64,000 nt of DNA from Pseudorasbora parva (taxonomy: Eukaryota; Chordata; Actinopteri; Cypriniformes; Gobionidae), in contig NC_090186.1 in assembly GCF_024679245.1 (NCBI RefSeq), forward strand, positions 42,790,069-42,854,068, written 5' to 3'. The translations under genes and the position numbers were made by a program. Below the pieces are notes generated by a model. It ran no database searches and was not told the origin of the DNA. It worked only from the letters and a program-made list of their open reading frames with translations. Each line of letters opens with the position of its first letter. The stretch's first letter is position 1. Below, piece by piece: positions 49,801 to 60,012 of this stretch.

Positions 49801-52800
49801 TAATATATGAATTCTTAGCAAAGAAAACCCCTTAATGTTTTTATTTACTTCAAAGAAATAATAAAATGTTCTTTCCCCAAAATGAATTAATGTGCGTTAT
49901 GCATCTGTCCACAGATTTCCATGTTGAGTTTGTGAGTAATCACCTGTGGTTATTTTAGGTGTAACATCACACCCTGATGGATAAAAACTTCTAGTGCATC
50001 GGAGGGTAATTCATTGATATTTCCAAGTTTCCATGACTAAGAATATTGATCAATTTGTTGATTTAGCCACGTTACCGCTTCCTTATACTAAAATGCCAAC
50101 AAAAAGTCAATAAATACTTCATTTTGAACAATCATAAGCAGGGGGTTTCTCCAGAAAGCCCCTCGTCAAATAAAGCATAAACCCCAAATTTCAAAATAAC
50201 AATTGAAACAAGGCTATCAAACGAGTGTTATAAACCCGAAACATTCTTTGATACGCGCTCGGGAGTTCCCCTCAAAGGGGAAACAAAAAAAAAGCAAACT
50301 CATTACAACATTCATACAGTTTTTCTGTTCCTTCAGGGCAATTCATGAAACAGGAGCAGAAGGGATTTCTGTGGAAATGGCTCATAAATCCTTCGAATGC
50401 ATCAACATGCGTTAGAAACTTGTTATGCAATTGTGTGGAGAATTGATACCTGATACAAGTTGTTCTGAATATCCATCAGCTCTGGAGAAAACAGATCTAT
50501 CAACTGGTGTGCAAAGCATTTCTCTTCGTGGATTATGGCCAAATGGAGAATCCTGGGAAAACAAGCAAACACACAAGTTAATGCCGGTTAAAACGCTGGT
50601 CGAAAGATGAAGCAGAGCCAACGGTAAAGGGAAGGAACCATCGAGCAAACCGCAGTCTAAAAGCAGCACATTTCACAACGTGTGATGGAAAGAAAAAAAA
50701 AATAGGTCGGACGATACTGAGAAATATGTCAAAAGTGTGTGTGTCGCTGACGACGGTTCGCAGAGCCATTCAGCCATTGTGCAACACTGGAAGTTTTGCA
50801 CATTATTAGAGCATTCATATCAGAGATCGCCTCGCTATCCAATGATAAAACCTTTCAAGTTTTGCAGTTACAAGAAAGACTAGATTTAAAACAAAGATGA
50901 GAGATGTGAAGACATGGAGATTCGCAGTGGAGTTAAACACATTTCAGTCACATTAAATCCCCAAAAATGAAGATTACATTTTGCATAAAGAAAATGATGA
51001 CACTTCTCCATTAATGCAGAACACTTTTTCTTTTGATTTTGGGCTAAAATATGACCCAAGCACATTTTTTTTGACTGGTTGCATGAAAGGTTTCCACTTA
51101 ATTCACATGTGTCTGAGTCACAAGCAGCCAGTAAATGATGTCTGCAGAAGCATGATTTAATGCACACTCATTGTCTTTTTCCCCATCCTCCAGCGGTATA
51201 TTTCCTCGCAGGTGTGTAATTTCTCAGCTACTTTCCACACATGCGATAACCTAGCCTTCACTTTTACAGTAAGCCAAAAGGAAACAGGTAGAAGCAAGCG
51301 GTTTCAGCATGTACATAATGTGAAAACATCAATCTGATTGTGGGAAAGCGACCATGATTCATATTGTTTCGCTGGATGTGAAATTAACAGGTTTAGTTCA
51401 CGCACAAATTAACATTTTTGTCCGTTTATTCCACCTAAGGAGAGATTTAGAAGTGATTACACTGCTTTTTTATTCATGTAATGGGAATAGTGCTCCAAAA
51501 AAGCACTATAAAGTATCATAAAAAGAGTCTGTTTCACATCTTCTGATGGCTGACCAAAATGTAATCGGGGAAATCTTCCCCACCGCTGAAGCTTTTTTCA
51601 GTGATTTAGATGTAAAGTTAAAATATGTGCAAAAATTTCTTATTGCTGGGGCAGAGCCCTTAAAAGGACGTATTTGTACCCTTTTTACCCCTAAAAGGTT
51701 AAGATATTTTAGTGGAATAAAAGATAGCCTTAAATGTATAACATTTACACATTTTTCTGAGCATGTATTGCAAGAAAAATAAAAAACACTTTAAACTAAC
51801 TGTAACAACCAGCGTTGCGCGATATATTGGCCGATATATGTTCATTTTAAAGCCCTGAAATTAAACGTAATTCTTTTTTTGTCCAATAATTTGGTTATTT
51901 TTTATTTACTATTAAATTACTAGATTTTAATTAATACATAATAACTTAGCACATTCCTTCACTTAGATTCAAATTAACCCATAATTTCATGCATAACCCT
52001 TTAAATTCAGCTTAAAATATCTTACATTGCGTGCCTTTGAAGGACCACTTGTCGGAAAAATAATATTATAACATGATATTTCATGACTCTTGCCACTAGA
52101 TGGCTTTATAGCTCTATATGAGGAAAATTAGCTGTTCCGCTTGGTCCTAAAGTCAGTTTACATCAGAATGCATTCAGATACACATGTAGATGTTATAAAC
52201 TTATTTTTGGTAAAGTTTTAGCTTTAGGTTTTCTATGTGTACTAAAGCATGCATCACATTCATTCATTCCTTTTAAATTTTAAACATAAACTCTTTGAAC
52301 CCAGTAATTTTTGTATGTATTTGTGTTTCAAGTGCGGCAAAAGTCCTAGAGTCTTCGATGAACACAATATTTTTTATTCAAAATTTAAAAAACAATTTCG
52401 GGTCAAAATGACCCGAGGGAAGGATAAGGGCTTAAGTAATACATAATGGATTATTTCCTTAGTTGTGACATGCAAACTGTTCACCATGATGGTTTTGAAT
52501 TGCTTGAAATATGATTGAAAATCACTTCAATAAGGAAAATACAGGTGAGTGCAACATGTGCAGTGCAAGACTACATAAAATGATAATTAAAACATTATAA
52601 TCGTGTGCTTGGGTCATGGCTTTTAATGGTGAGAATTTTTTTTGTAATCAGGCTCTCAAATTATACAAAAATTTGGATTGTGATTTATCGGCCTATATCG
52701 GGTATCGGCTTTCAAATACAAAGAATTATTATTGGGACATCGCTTATCCTGACTGCATGGGGATTTCATATGGCCATTGATAGTTTATGTATTTATAAGC

Positions 52801-53508
52801 ATGTTCTTTACTCTGATGACACTCAGGGAAAGTTTTTTTTTCTTGCAAGAGCAACAAAAGCAGGCCAAAGGTAAACCATAGCAGCTCACTATGATTCAAG
52901 ATGTATCAAAATGCAAGATTATCTTATTGGCATCCTTATTTTGTCACTGTCAAAACCAATGAAGAAATGAAAGCAGGCTGACATTAACCAGGCTGTCTGT
53001 ACGTGCCCACTTGTGTGGTGGATGTTTGCGTACGTTTTTGCACATATACGTTACAGTTGAACCACGATCTGGTGTAAAGGTCACTGCTTGCTTGCATAAA
53101 CATGTTTACGTGACACATGCTCTTTTGGAGTAAATATGCATTATAAAGCACACAAATGTGTTTAAAACAAACGCTTTGCACTTTCCAAAGAGCTGCCATC
53201 AGATTGTGTTTTCTGGCCCGACGAGGGGAATTCCACTGCATACTTCTGCTTTCTTCTTCTCATGCGCCATAAACGGCAGATCCAGTTTCTAGATGTCTGT
53301 TAACAGACTGTAGAGTTAAAACAGAAAAGCCTGCTACTGTAATCAAATCTGTCACATGAGAATGTGTCACTCAGCAAACTAAAATCGGCTGGAAAATGAA
53401 TCAACTTTAAAAAATGTTTGCGTTAGATTCTGGCCAACATTTTAAGACTGGAAAAAACAAGAATAAGCCATTTTTAATATATATAACATATATATATAAA
53501 TAATATAT

Positions 53509-53572
<64 letters not shown>

Positions 53573-54849
53573 TAAATAAATGTTTTTGCTCTTGTGCTAC
53601 AACGGCCAATGTTATCTTAATTTACCAATATATGGGCCTTATTTATGAGAGCTCACCATAAAAACACACTACAGACTTTCATCCAGATTAATAAAGCCTT
53701 CCTATTCTCTCTTTATGATCATAACTTTTGGTAAATGAACTGTAAACACCTTTAAAATTAGGCAATTAAATGTTTGTTAAGAGAAAGGTTGAAGAAACAT
53801 CCTGCACACTTTCTGAACTTAGTTTACCTCAATGCCATATCTATCTATCCGCACTAAACAACAAAGAGAGCATTTTTACGAATATATTAATATAAACACA
53901 TTATAAACTAGTTCAAGTGTTAGATACTGTTTCAGGATATTGTTGCAGGATTTAATATGGTGCAAATATAGTCTGCAACTACTTTGAGCTTATATTCACA
54001 ATACAGCACAGCCTAAAGAGCCTTACTGTTTGTATAAAATAATGCATCTCTTTTAAAGTGAAGTACACTAGCCTATGTATCAGTTAAAGGCCATTCATTA
54101 AGCACAATACTTCCGCGACATAATATAGTCACTGTCATTACGATGCAATGCAAAATAAATAAACAATAAATATTTATACATTAATCAAATGGGGTCTGCA
54201 TTAAAATGGTGACCAGTTTTAGCTGTCACTCTATTTGAGATGTTTAACACAGCTGAAACCGGATCAAAAATAGTTATTCTAACCATGTTTGACCCATGAC
54301 AAGGATGATTAAGTTGATTAAAAGAAAATGTTCCATACATTTTTATTATTATGTAGTATTCGTTTTGTAAAAACAAAAAGGCATATAGGACGCGTTATAC
54401 TCCGCGCCGGGCGTTCTTGTCCACAACACCAGTGAATCAGGCTTAAACTTAGCCTAATTAAACTCACAAACACCCCATATTCAGACATGAAAACACATTT
54501 GAACCACTCATTTGAACTTTCGAAAACATATCAATGAAATGTAAACGTACGTGTCTCCATCTTCTGTAACAGTGGTTAGGAAATTCACTTCCTCCTCAGT
54601 GTATTCACAGTCCGCCGCGCGTTCACATTCAGAAATGCTGCATTTTTCGATTAAATCCCCCAAACTGTCCACTGTTAACGACGAAGAGACGTACGCAGAG
54701 TCCAATCGGTCTTCTGTACCGAGTTTATCCTTCTCATCAGAGCTGTCCGATCTCCCGTATTCTCTGGATATCGATATCGATTCGATTCCGGAGTCAATCC
54801 GATACTCTTCGTCGAATTTGCGTTCTTTCTCACCGCCGCTTCGCGCCAT
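36037..54849 (-). CDS. nfkbie: nfkbie gene, NF-kB inhibitor epsilon (6 joined coding exons)
   Basis: Exons 54551-54849, 50450-50552, 47301-47508, 42782-42870, 42442-42690 and 36037-36099 join in phase to 1011 nt, 336 residues; human IkB-epsilon from its internal start is about 361. IkB proteins hold Rel dimers in the cytoplasm until IKK phosphorylates their degron. Residues 19-24 are DSGIES, the IKK/beta-TrCP degron (Ser20, Ser24); DSAYVSSSLT follows as in human DSTYGSSSLT. From about residue 95 come ankyrin repeats with the TPLHLA, TPLHVACEHG, TCLHVATLH, GKTALHMAVE and CTALHLAVGR signatures, then PFDDIQI, matching human PFDDLKI. The last intron contains a full copia element. Confidence 0.96.
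36306..37372. repeat. 42-bp minisatellite, about 25 units (nfkbie intron 5)
   Basis: The same unit as at 19490-20033. Several units in 36790-36950 and at 37310-37330 are shortened, having lost the TTTAAGGG part. The array continues after the copia insertion at 41797-41972. It does not show the hAT-like ends found around the other array. Confidence 0.96.
37373..37500 (-). repeat. Copia 3' LTR
   Basis: 128 bp, identical to the 5' LTR. Its AATAAA is in sense orientation for nfkbie transcription. Confidence 0.96.
37714..41589 (-). CDS. Copia gag-pol polyprotein, intact
   Basis: 1291 residues from the first in-frame ATG (MEDRLFIEKL) to the stop at 37714. An upstream TTG also opens the frame, but ATG is the sounder start. 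In order: a gag N-terminal region, CCHC knuckle CYKCGKEGHIKRDC (about 230), protease LIDSGAS (about 286), the GAG-pre-integrase HQRLGH region (about 425), integrase with HSD, TDNGGEY and an Asp-x35-Glu spacing (about 488-590), reverse transcriptase with MDVVTAFLNG and YVDD (about 889-980), and RNase H with FSDADWAGD and STAEAEYVAL. No stop or frameshift is present. The order integrase before RT defines copia. Likely competent or only recently immobile. Confidence 0.96.
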   Translation of the reverse strand: MEDRLFIEKLSGPENWATWKFQMEHLMKAKGLWGMVMETDNVSEGANAQARAEFEKRKEKAFSVLVLNVSTPQLYLITSCKTPKEAWDTLKGHFERDTLANKLFLKKKYFRCEMKEGESITEHLKQMKELTDQLGAIGAVIEEEDQIVTLLGSLPSSYATIVTALETKLDNLTLQFVQQALINEEQKRVPADGNYGGAASGGASAMSTQVRGDVQSNSKSVRADRPSSWRCYKCGKEGHIKRDCPSKKKRYKTHKAKNVTCEHSEDSSESAFIAKEANQDKMTQQIEWLIDSGASKHMTCHEEILQNYQQFSKLQSVKLGDGRVVDALGLGNVKLRMTFKVGDVKNVTVFDVLYVPKLSGNLFSVGAAVRRGNMVQFKNSRCYIRSKDGDLRGMGTQRSDGLYQLDVEGSSPNCHCASSALVTASMWHQRLGHTTKMKELKNLVNGVDFPAEKEVLFCEACVEGKLSRKPHKPVGEIRSKRKLQLVHSDVCGPMQTESIGGSKYFVTFIDDYSRCCKVYFMKQKGEVFNKFKEFEKTFSNECGEKVTRLRTDNGGEYTSKEFQDYLKAQGIHHETTVPHTPQQNGVAERKNRTLIEAARTMLSHAKLPKTYWAEAVSTAVYIQNRLPTSLLKQETPYQRWYDKKPNVSHMKVFGCVAYAHVPETERRKLDKKAVKLRFVGYANNAKGYRLFDEEKRRILIRRDVIFNESDFDWKQEVDISFSENEVIMKTDETTSLDATVDEAAREAGRIRKPPKRYGYDEFADLVTVDHYAGVCCVAEPSTLKEALKSPNAREWQDAADLEYESLLENETWDLVELPKDRKAIGSRWVFKVKHQSNGRVERYKCRLVAKGYSQKYGADYDETFSPVVRFSSVRMLLSFAVQNDLHVHQMDVVTAFLNGHLDEEIYMEQPEGYIRPGEERLVCKLNKSIYGLKQSPRCWSKTFTEFMKNIGFKQSTSDPCVFVRSRQELEILAVYVDDLILITESMESMKELKLALKKRYKMKDLGELSYILGISVIQDKENNCVFLHQKHYIESILRKYGMQDANPVATPADANLKLKRNDGVSKPVNSGTYQSMVGSLLYAAMATRPDIAQAVSVVSKFNANPSAAHLTAVKRILRYLKGTLELALKYEQSESGTLIGFSDADWAGDQDDRRSTTGNVFLLGGGAVSWLSKKQSTVALSTAEAEYVALSQSAQECVWLRRLLSDLGMDVTPVVILEDNQGAIAIAKNPVDHSRTKHIDIRYHYIRECVQNGQIQLQYCPTDDMKADILTKPLVRQKFEYLRSEIGLCFI
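41655..41668 (-). other. Copia primer-binding site (initiator-tRNA half type)
   Basis: In element sense GGTTATGGGCCCAG follows the 5' LTR directly. It is complementary to CTGGGCCCATAACC, the anticodon stem-loop of eukaryotic initiator Met tRNA. Drosophila copia is known to prime from a half-tRNA cut in that loop. The match comes from my knowledge of the tRNA sequence. Confidence 0.8.
41669..41796 (-). repeat. Copia 5' LTR
   Basis: 128 bp, identical to the 3' LTR. In the element's sense a TATAATAAAAAAC stretch near its 3' end offers both TATA-like and AATAAA motifs. Confidence 0.96.
41797..41972. repeat. 42-bp minisatellite, right part (4 units)
   Basis: Continues the array of 36306-37372 beyond the copia element; the first bases AAGTT are the target duplication. 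Confidence 0.95.
41973..42441. other. nfkbie intron 5, remaining part
   Basis: No exon seen between the array and the exon 5 donor. The text near 42010-42085 resembles a fragment of the GTTCACCC MITE family. Confidence 0.4.
42442..42690 (-). CDS. nfkbie: nfkbie coding exon 5
   Basis: Acceptor GTCATTTAG, donor GATGAT-GTAAGG. It encodes EGTSGKTALHMAVEL through EDETALDLADGNDD. Read-through of the donor would add about 15 residues (VRRSTFSLYQTLPSN) and stop at 42394. Confidence 0.96.
42782..42870 (-). CDS. nfkbie: nfkbie coding exon 4
   Basis: Acceptor TTTATTGCAG, donor ACAG-GTGAGC. It encodes GLTCLHVATLHKHHRLMRLL through DLNIQ. Intron 4 beyond it is only 91 bp. Confidence 0.96.
43187..43710. 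mobile_element. TAGCCT-ended element, copy 1 (9-bp duplication)
   Basis: It starts TAGCCTGACAAGCC and ends TTCTAGGCTA. GCTTCATAT occurs directly on both sides (43178-43186 and 43711-43719). About 524 bp, no transposase. A close copy in the same orientation is at 44190-44717. Confidence 0.85.
43711..44189. other. nfkbie intron 3, no feature
   Basis: Sequence between the two TAGCCT elements; nothing recognised. Confidence 0.4.
44190..44717. mobile_element. TAGCCT-ended element, copy 2
   Basis: The same ends and body as 43187-43710. The flanks TCAAACCTC and CCAAACCTC match over 8 of 9 bases. In nfkbie intron 3. Confidence 0.83.
44718..46083. other. nfkbie intron 3, no gene
   Basis: No exon supported. 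At 45600-45660 the text GGGATGGGTATCAAGAACCG looks like a hAT end fragment. A (GT)n run is at about 45930-45945. Confidence 0.4.
46084..47015. repeat. Compound (GT)n and GGTTTAGGGGC repeat
   Basis: Long GT runs (for example 46302-46388 and 46566-46614) alternate with AGGTTTAGGGGCAGGGGCAG blocks, repeating at about 80 bp from 46600 to 46900. Flanking segments belong to the GTGGGGACTCTCC family seen at 21053-21336, here inverted. Confidence 0.9.
47301..47508 (-). CDS. nfkbie: nfkbie coding exon 3
   Basis: Acceptor CCGTCCATAG, donor GAGAG-GTACGA. It encodes TPLHLATYLNQPTIV, LELQDQEGNTPLHVACEHGF and ends ETQNWR plus G; two ankyrin repeats. Confidence 0.96.
47641..48405. mobile_element. MITE with perfect 18-bp ends and an internal tandem array
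   Basis: TAAAGGGTTAGTTCACCC at the left and its exact complement at the right (48388-48405). It sits in nfkbie intron 2 and contains the 51-bp tandem repeat. Confidence 0.88.
47797..48140. repeat. 51-bp tandem repeat, about 6.7 copies
   Basis: The unit starts TGAAGCTCAAGCGTGATGCG and contains CCTCATTGGTTCTC (an inverted CCAAT). Copies begin at 47797, 47848, 47899, 47950, 48001, 48052 and 48103. Confidence 0.93.
48406..50260. other. nfkbie intron 2, no exon seen
   Basis: AT-rich intronic DNA; no repeat with clear ends is recognised. Confidence 0.4.
50261..50270. promoter_or_regulatory. kB consensus site in nfkbie intron 2
   Basis: GGGAGTTCCC fits GGGRNNYYCC on both strands' logic and is followed by CTCAAAGGGG. 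It lies 180 bp downstream of exon 2. Binding is inferred. Confidence 0.4.
50450..50552 (-). CDS. nfkbie: nfkbie coding exon 2
   Basis: Acceptor TTTTCCCAG, donor TCAG-GTATCA. It completes Thr and encodes ILHLAIIHEEKCF through MDIQNNLYQ, the first ankyrin repeat (human VHLAVIHE and DIQNNLYQ). Confidence 0.96.
50553..54184. other. nfkbie intron 1, mostly unremarkable
   Basis: No exon seen. The paired segments GCGCGATATATTGGCCGATA (about 51817) and GGCCTATATCGGGTATCGG (about 52690) look like ends of a decayed hAT-like element. A TA-rich tract and T-run lie at 53500-53573. Confidence 0.4.
53500..53573. repeat. (TA)n plus T-run
   Basis: Alternating TA followed by about 20 T. Confidence 0.9.
54551..54849 (-). 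CDS. nfkbie: nfkbie coding exon 1
   Basis: MARSGGEKERKF start, ATG context GAAATGG (purine at -3, G at +4). It carries the degron and an acidic region and ends in TEDGD plus AC before the AC-GTACGT donor. Confidence 0.95.
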
Positions 54850-54899
54850 TTCGAAGCTTCGATCCGTGTGGTCAATGTAGCAATGTAAAGATGAAACAA
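54675..54899 (-). other. Upstream ORF overlapping the nfkbie start
   Basis: An ATG 50 bases before the nfkbie start opens a 74-codon frame (MFHLYIATLTTR...) in another frame that runs about 170 nt past the main ATG. If the transcript starts upstream of 54899, it would compete with translation of IkB-epsilon. The transcription start is unknown. Confidence 0.35.
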
Positions 54900-55320
54900 A
54901 GTAAAATCACCGTGACATTATGACACCAGGGACATTCGCTTTTGTTTCTCATCCCACCACCGGTGACTAAGATGCTTCCCAATGGCTCTTTAACGTCAAG
55001 TGTGTTTTGTAAAGTTTCAGGTTGAGCTCAAGCGTACCAGCCAAACTCAGTAAGTTAATGAAAGTGCTGTGAGAATGCTGGCAGTAAATGTTAATCAGAC
55101 AAGCAGCCTAACATGGGGAAGCAGTTTTGTAGGTGGAGTCAACGCAACGCGGCACTCAATCAGTCTTCAGTGGGAATTCCCCGCAGGGAGTGGCAAAAGC
55201 CCAAATTCATTACCGATCCAATCCAAACACACACGGAATCTCCTGAGAGACCTCAACTGCGAACCTGTTCTCTATTTTGGCCTCCCAACAACTTCCTTGA
55301 ACAACCTGTGACTTGACCTG
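54850..55320 (-). promoter_or_regulatory. nfkbie: Probable nfkbie promoter with kB sites
   Basis: Upstream of nfkbie exon 1. GGGAATTCCC, a perfect palindromic kB site, is at 55172-55181. One-mismatch matches to GGGRNNYYCC are CGGAATCTCC (55234-55243) and GGGACATTCG (54929-54938). IkB genes are known NF-kB targets; direct control here is inferred. Confidence 0.5.
55172..55181. promoter_or_regulatory. Perfect kB site GGGAATTCCC
   Basis: A ten-base palindrome about 325 bp upstream of the nfkbie start codon. Confidence 0.55.
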
Positions 55321-55499
55321 ACAGGCTTTATTTATTAAAGTCCCTGAATTGCAACACAACTTTAATCTGGACATTTATGTTTTTCCAATATTACATCTAA
55401 TAATTGTATAAGAGACAATTATGAAGTCAGTCTGTTGTGTTTTGACTCGTCTGTCCAGTTTTGGTGGACCAGTTTACGTCAAGTTAAACAATAGTAGGC

Positions 55500-55680
55500 C
55501 TAGGCTTTTGTATTGGTGCACTCTAAAAAAAATAAAAAACACTTTTGTTTCAACGGTAAAAACGGACAAACCCAACCGTTGGTTTACATTTTTTAATTTT
55601 TAATTTTAAATCCAACGGATGGGTTCGTCCGTTTGACCGTTGAAACAACCCAGTATTTTTTTTTTTTACTGAGTTCTCAT
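55500..55680. mobile_element. Palindromic MITE
   Basis: TTTCAACGGTAAAAACGGAC and CGTCCGTTTGACCGTTGAAA-type segments face each other around an AT-rich centre, as do CCCAACCGTTGG and CCAACGGATGGG. Confidence 0.7.
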
Positions 55681-56447
55681 CATGCTTTGCATATTAATTT
55701 AAATAGGCTACCACAAATAACTTCTGGATGTCTAAATTAAATACAACTATTCATCACACGTGCACATTAATACACGGATGTATTTTAAAAATCCACCTTA
55801 ATGTTAAATTCTATCGTGCTTTATTGTTTAGAGACGTTTCATTAAACAGAACTGACAGTGCCATCAATGACCGGCAGGTGGCGCTGTAGACTGTCTTTAA
55901 ATGCGTGATTTATGATTGATTGGCTCATTTTTATCTTTTTAAATGTCAAATAACTCCATAACGTTTATCACAGGTCTATTCATTATCAAATGAACAGGTC
56001 AACAATGCCGTTTGATCATGTTTGTTAATGACTGCATGAGGGAAAAAAGATATCCCTAAAACAAAAAACAAACAAAAAACCTTTGTGCCAAAAACACTGT
56101 TGAATTCAGAATGTTTTGAGGTTGAAAAAAGATTAATAGTCGCCCTAATTAGCACATTTGATTGCATCACATATCATTTACAGTTCATATTCTTGTGTAT
56201 TTTGCCAGCTGCCAACTACAGTTTTTGAAATAATAATAGAAACCCACACTTTTGTATGAACCACCTTTCTGTTATGATGTCAGAACCATAAATATGATGT
56301 CAGACCAAAAAAACTTTTTTTAAAAAGGCGGTGATGTTACAGAATAAGATTAAACAGACATTTCAGCACAAAGAACAATTTGTACAGGTTTTCAGAAAAT
56401 AATTTAGAACAAACTGATTTTTATTTTTTAAAAGTGATAATAATAAA

Positions 56448-56452
<5 letters not shown>
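55681..56452. other. Intergenic, no feature
   Basis: No gene or repeat with clear borders between nfkbie and the simple-repeat cluster. Confidence 0.4.
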
Positions 56453-56625
<173 letters not shown>

Positions 56626-56747
56626 TCTGTCAAATCGATTAATTGCATCTAACTTAAATGTGTGCGTAACACATATTGTATATGTATGCATACTGTGTGT
56701 ATATGTATTCATGTGTGCGCACTTACACACACAATTTGTACATAAAA

Positions 56748-57515
56748 TACTGGTAGAAAACTTTGGAAACTTTACTATTTTTAATGTTTTTGAAATAAAT
56801 TTCTTATGCTCAAGCCTGCAATTTAAAATAATGGATAAGATGGATTTTTACTGTAATGTCTTGTAAAGTGTAATTTATTCCTGTGATCAAAGCTGAATTT
56901 ATCATCATTACTCCAGTCTTCAGTGTCACATGATCCTTCACTAATCATAATAATATGAAGATGTATTATCAATGTTGGAAAATGTTTTGCTGCTAAAAAA
57001 ATATAAATATTTTGTATATAGGCTACTGTAATATACCGTTCAAAAGTCTGGGGTCAGAATTTTTATTATAATTTTTTTTAAAGAAATTCATACTTTTATT
57101 CAACAAGGATGTTAAATTGATGAAAAGTGATATATTATATTATATTGTTAAAAAATATTTATATTTTGCATAAATGCTGTTCTTTTGAACCTTTTATTCA
57201 TCAATGAATCCTGAAAAAAATATCACTTAAAATATTTAAAATATATAAAATATTAAGCAGCACAACTGTTTTAAACATTGATAATAAATCATTATTGCAT
57301 AATTTAAATCATAATTAGAATTAGTGAAGGATCATGTGACACTGAAGACTGGAGTAATGATGATAAATTCAGCTTTGATCACAGGAATAAATTACACTTT
57401 ACTATATATTCACATAGAGAATAGTTATTTATTCAGTATTTTTTATCAGGCTTTATGCGCATAAGGGACTTCTTTCAAAAACATAAAAAATAGTAATGTT
57501 TCCAAACTTTTGACT
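56748..57515. mobile_element. Palindromic element, copy 3 (diverged)
   Basis: Its arms GGAAACTTTACTATTTTTAA and the inverted AAATAGTAATGTTTCCAAAC, plus the central CCAGTCTTCAGTGTCACATG in both orientations, mark a relative of 24001-24823 with many changes. Confidence 0.75.
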
Positions 57516-57732
57516 GATTATAATGCAATGATGATGAATTGGGAGCATGCAAATTGGCTAATATTCTAAGCTATTTAAAAAGTACAAATACAATGTTTGT
57601 TTTCAAGCAGAAACTAACAGGAGTATAATTTTCATTAGTACGCGTCAGAAATGGGGTGGGAACCACATACACAGAGTCAAGGTCAAGTACGATCCTCAGC
57701 AGAGAGACTGGGATAGATTAGATAAACAACAC

Positions 57733-58330
<598 letters not shown>

Positions 58331-60012
58331 CCGATGTGGGGAAACCTTTGTTACAAACCACGACAGAAGAGAAAGAATAGTCTTTATTCGGTATGTTTCG
58401 CATCAAAGGCAAGATAGAGAAGCTAATGCACGCACTACGATTAATGTTTAATTGACACGGGCGTGTGTGCGTGTACGTGAGTGAGAAGAGATACACAAAG
58501 ATGAATAATATCCATCTACTGTAATAAGACTGCATAAACCAATGACACGTTCAAATGCAGTGGCAAACAGTAGTAGAGTGAATATTAAACATTTCACATT
58601 TCACCATACAATCAAAACAAATAATAAAATCAAAAAGATATTTTGCTTAAAAAAATTGCATAAAATATTTAGCATTCATATGAAAATTATCGCCTTGTTA
58701 ACACATTGCCATTTCTGTAATTAAGACATCTTACTCTAGTATGTGTGTGTATAAAATAGTTAGTAAACTGTGCTTGATTATGAAAATAATGTAAATACAA
58801 TTCTTCAAAAATGTATTTCAAAATTATTTTATTCCAAATTATTATTATATATATATCATTTTTAATTACTAAATGCATTTTGGGCTGAATATGACCTGCA
58901 TGTTTTTTATGAGATTCACCCAATAAATGTTGTTACATTTAAGTTGTTTGTAATGATTTATCATATATTTTTTAATGAATTCGCTGAAGAAAAGTGGGAG
59001 CTGAATTTACTTTTGAGTCTTTTACAGTAGCGCCAATAATGTATCCTGTGTATTTTAACATTTAGAGATTAGGCAATACAATGAGGTTAAGGAATATGTT
59101 ACCAAGGGCCGTCCTGACTGCATCTAAACCCCAGAAAGCCATTGCCGGTTATCTAATGTTACTAAAACGACAAGCTCAAGAGCACTAAAATAGTCTGAGA
59201 GAAAGTGGGACACCTCGCTCACACGTCCCAATATACACAGGACGATCCTCACGATATCTTCACTGAAAGAGCCTCAGGGTTTGGGCTGAACCCGTCCCCA
59301 GTGCTTGATTTGGCGGCTGATGAACTGTTTTGATCAGCATTTCCTCAGAAGTGCTTCTCCTTTGGGTCAATAAAAGCTCTTTAATCTGTAATTACGTATC
59401 AAAGTGCCTACAAATTATGTGCATGAACACTTGCAGTCAAAGAAAAAGTTAAAAAAAAAATATCTATAACCTCTTTACTAAATTAAACAGCATGTAATTC
59501 ATATTCAAAGACCAAATTAGCTCAGCTTATAAAGGTCATTCAGGCAAAATGAGGTCCCTGATGTTTAGTAACTAGTAAACCACATTTCGGCATTGACCAC
59601 AACCACAGATAGATACACTGTACAATCAAATTAGTTAGACTTACTTTAAAAAAGCATGCAAACCGATCGCCTTAAAAAACAAGTAAAGTGAAATGGGAAT
59701 AGTATGTTATGCTAACAATTGCTTAGTTAGTATAGTTCACTTACATAAGAGTTCTAGTAACTAAAAAGGAACTGTAGAGAGTACTTTATCTTTTACTTTA
59801 CTTTAAATTACATTAAATTCATAAATTATACTGAAAACAGGATTTCAGGTACATTTAAGACTTATTTAAGACCAAGTAAAACAAATTTAAGGGAACACAA
59901 TCCATCAATATGTTCTCTACATTTACTTCGAAAATATATCCTCCAACAGATATCCCCTACTTTTTAATTCATTACAATAAAAAAAGCTAAAAACCACTAC
60001 AATATGTAAATA
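58331..60012. other. Presumed tmem151b intron, no feature
   Basis: AT-rich sequence with no exon or bordered repeat recognised. Confidence 0.4.

Noticed and set aside
51546..51782. 78-codon plus-strand ORF (MADQNVIGEIF...)
   Set aside because: No domain, splice context or upstream promoter signal; it lies in nfkbie intron 1 on the opposite strand.
54551..54880. 109-codon plus-strand ORF
   Set aside because: Antisense of nfkbie exon 1.
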